In this document: in pieces, positions 13,010 through 14,153 of the stretch
Layout: each line of letters begins with the position of its first letter
Numbering within the stretch: position 1 is the first letter of the stretch
NCBI GenBank assembly: GCA_011523725.1
Contig: WTGD01000399.1
Span: 1 to 14,153 of the forward strand
Length of the DNA stretch: 14,153 bases
Origin: Nitrospinota bacterium
Lineage (GTDB): Bacteria; UBA8248
Reading direction: 5' to 3'
The notes under the pieces: model-generated
Database searches by the model: none
What the model saw: the letters and a program-made list of their open reading frames with translations, nothing else
What the model was told of the DNA's origin: nothing
Program-made: the position numbers and the translations under genes

Positions 13010-13462
13010 ATGAAAATCTGGGTGGATGCCGACGCATGTCCGCAAGAGGTCAAGGAGATTCTCTACAAGACCGCCGACCGCCTCGACATTCCCACCGTTC
13101 TGGTTGCCAATATGAAGCTGAGGACGCCGGATATCGCTAACGTCTCGATGATTCAGGTTCCCGGCGGGGCTGACGTAGCCGATGAGTACATCGTCGAGAA
13201 CCTGAGCGCGGGGGATTTCGTCATCACGGCGGACGTGCCCTTCGCGGCGAAGGCGGTCGAAAAAGGCGCACTGGCCATCGACCCGCGCGGCGAGGTCTAT
13301 ACCGAGGAAAACGTGGGCGAGCGGCTATCGTTGAGAAATTTCATGATGGATATGCGCTCGGGCGGTCTCGTCCAGGGCGGCCCGCCGCCCATGGCCACTG
13401 CGGATCGCCAGAAATTCGCCGCGGCCTTGGACCGCGAGTTGACGAAAAAAAGAAACGCCTAG
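13010..13462 (+). CDS. YaiI/YqxD family protein (DUF188)
   Basis: A 150-residue member of the widely conserved YaiI/YqxD family, recognisable from the N-terminal WVDADACPQEVKEIL, the central VPGGADVADEYIVENL and ITADVPFAAKAVEKGA segments, and the C-terminal GPPPMATADRQKFAAALDREL. The acidic residues D6, D8 and the later DVADEYI and TAD motifs resemble a PIN-like nuclease active site; the family's biochemical role is not firmly established. GAGAGGGAA lies about 8 nt before ATG 13010. It appears to be a single-gene housekeeping unit unrelated to the catabolic genes around it. Its TAG stop shares the palindromic CTAG (13459-13462) with the stop of the convergent oxidoreductase. Confidence 0.96.
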   Translation: MKIWVDADACPQEVKEILYKTADRLDIPTVLVANMKLRTPDIANVSMIQVPGGADVADEYIVENLSAGDFVITADVPFAAKAVEKGALAIDPRGEVYTEENVGERLSLRNFMMDMRSGGLVQGGPPPMATADRQKFAAALDRELTKKRNA

Positions 13463-14153
13463 GCGTTCACGTCGACGACCACGCGGCCCCGCACCTGCCC
13501 TTTCAATATATCCCTGCCCAGCCCGGCGAGATCGGAAAGCGTCGCCTCGGTGATCATGGATTCGAGCTTGTCCTGCGGCATCTGATCCGCAAGGCGCGCC
13601 CACGCCTTCTGGCGCGGCTCATACGGGCACATGACGGAATCGATGCCCAGCAGGTTCACGCCGCGTAAGAGAAACGGAATCACCGTCGTCTCGAGCGCGC
13701 TCCCGCCGGCCAGACCCACCGCCGCCACCGAGCTTCGGTGCTTCATCTGCGTCAGAAGGCGCGCAAGCGTCGTGCCGCCCACCGAGTCGATGCAACCCGC
13801 CCAGCGCTCGCTCTCGAGCGGGCGTTTCGTGGGTTCGGCGAGTTCGCTCCGGGCGATGATCTCAGAAGCGCCGAGTGATTCGAGATATCCGTGGGTCTCT
13901 TCCCTGCCCGTCGACGCGGTGACGGAATAGCCCAGATTCGCGAGAACGGCCACCGCGACGGAACCCACCCCGCCCGCGGCGCCTGTGACGAGAACCTCCC
14001 CGTCATCGACGCCCATGCCGTGGTCTTCCAGCGCCTGAACGGAAAGCATGGCCGTGAAGCCGGCCGTGCCGAGCGCCATCGCCCCTCTCGTGGACATATT
14101 CTCCGGCAGATGGACCAGCCAGTCCCCCTTGACGCGCGCTTTCTGGGCATATC
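13459..14153 (-). CDS. AcuI/YhdH-type zinc-free NADPH quinone oxidoreductase (acryloyl-CoA reductase family), N-terminus cut by window edge
   Basis: The C-terminal ~231 residues of a medium-chain dehydrogenase/reductase; roughly the first 100 residues lie beyond the right edge. The visible part begins YAQKARVKGDWL, then GAMALGTAGFTAMLSVQALE, the nucleotide-binding VTGAAGGVGSVAVAVLANLGY, SVTASTGR (adenine-ribose phosphate binding, suggesting NADPH), ERWAGCIDSVGG, VAAVGLAGG and LRGVNLLGIDSVMCP, ending GRVVVDVNA. This order and wording match the YhdH/YhfP/AcuI group, which reduces quinones or acryloyl-CoA and lacks catalytic zinc. AcuI functions in propionate, 3-hydroxypropionate and DMSP metabolism; nothing else here confirms that role. 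An internal ATG at 14097 is not the real start, because the homologous frame continues upstream to the edge. Confidence 0.92.
   Translation of the reverse strand, partial: YAQKARVKGDWLVHLPENMSTRGAMALGTAGFTAMLSVQALEDHGMGVDDGEVLVTGAAGGVGSVAVAVLANLGYSVTASTGREETHGYLESLGASEIIARSELAEPTKRPLESERWAGCIDSVGGTTLARLLTQMKHRSSVAAVGLAGGSALETTVIPFLLRGVNLLGIDSVMCPYEPRQKAWARLADQMPQDKLESMITEATLSDLAGLGRDILKGQVRGRVVVDVNA

Noticed and set aside
11848..13140. 430-codon plus-strand frame opposite the amidase and running into YaiI
   Set aside because: It crosses several well-supported genes, is Arg/Gly-rich and has no domain pattern.
1..14153. Mobile element, prophage, CRISPR or tRNA content
   Set aside because: No transposase or integrase motif, regularly spaced repeat array, or tRNA-like cloverleaf was seen on either strand.

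Overview
The window is about 14.2 kb of dense, GC-rich bacterial DNA, with short intergenic gaps, Shine-Dalgarno leaders and several GTG/TTG starts. I count 15 protein genes, two of them cut by the window edges, and see no rRNA, tRNA, CRISPR array, transposase or phage gene. The gene content (luciferase-like monooxygenases, NitT/TauT-type ABC transport, small cupins, amidohydrolase, amidase, enolase-superfamily and Gfo/Idh enzymes) resembles the accessory catabolic regions of uncultured, metabolically versatile lineages such as Tectomicrobia-, Rokubacteria- or deltaproteobacteria-like bacteria. That placement is impression only; no marker gene in the window supports it.

Layout, left to right. 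(1) Positions 1-1754, minus strand: two luciferase-like flavin/F420 oxidoreductases in tandem, the downstream one truncated by the edge. (2) Positions 2005-3658, plus strand: a TauE/SafE-type permease, then a NitT/TauT-family ABC ATPase preceded by a promoter-like sequence and a 13-bp direct repeat. A perfect 9-bp hairpin (3689-3717) lies between this ATPase and the convergent ABC permease. (3) Positions 3742-7379, minus strand, in transcription order: Gfo/Idh/MocA dehydrogenase, aspartoacylase/AstE-like zinc hydrolase (2 nt apart), small cupin, then, after a 238-nt gap with its own promoter candidate, the ABC permease. (4) Positions 7612-9981, plus strand, divergent from block 3: bicupin, Rieske [2Fe-2S] protein, MLE-type enolase-superfamily enzyme. 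(5) Positions 10146-12890, minus strand: a small GatC/AtzG-like protein overlapping an amidase by 4 nt, then an Amidohydro_2-type hydrolase. A 28-bp perfect palindrome and a two-tier hairpin sit between blocks 4 and 5. (6) Positions 13010-13462, plus strand: a YaiI/YqxD protein, whose stop codon interlocks with that of a convergent AcuI/YhdH-type quinone oxidoreductase running off the right edge.

Taken together, blocks 1-5 look like uptake plus catabolism of an unidentified small organic acid or amide: transport (ABC, TauE/SafE), oxidation (luciferase-like enzymes, Rieske protein, Gfo/Idh), hydrolysis (AstE-like, amidase, amidohydrolase) and isomerisation or lactonisation (enolase superfamily), with two related cupin proteins on either side of a divergent promoter region. 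No substrate can be named from sequence. The most distinctive observations are the gapless homology between the single cupin and the first half of the bicupin, the loss of the aligned metal ligands in the second half of the bicupin, the AtzG-like partner of the amidase, and the ABC transporter with convergent ATPase and permease genes and no binding protein in view.
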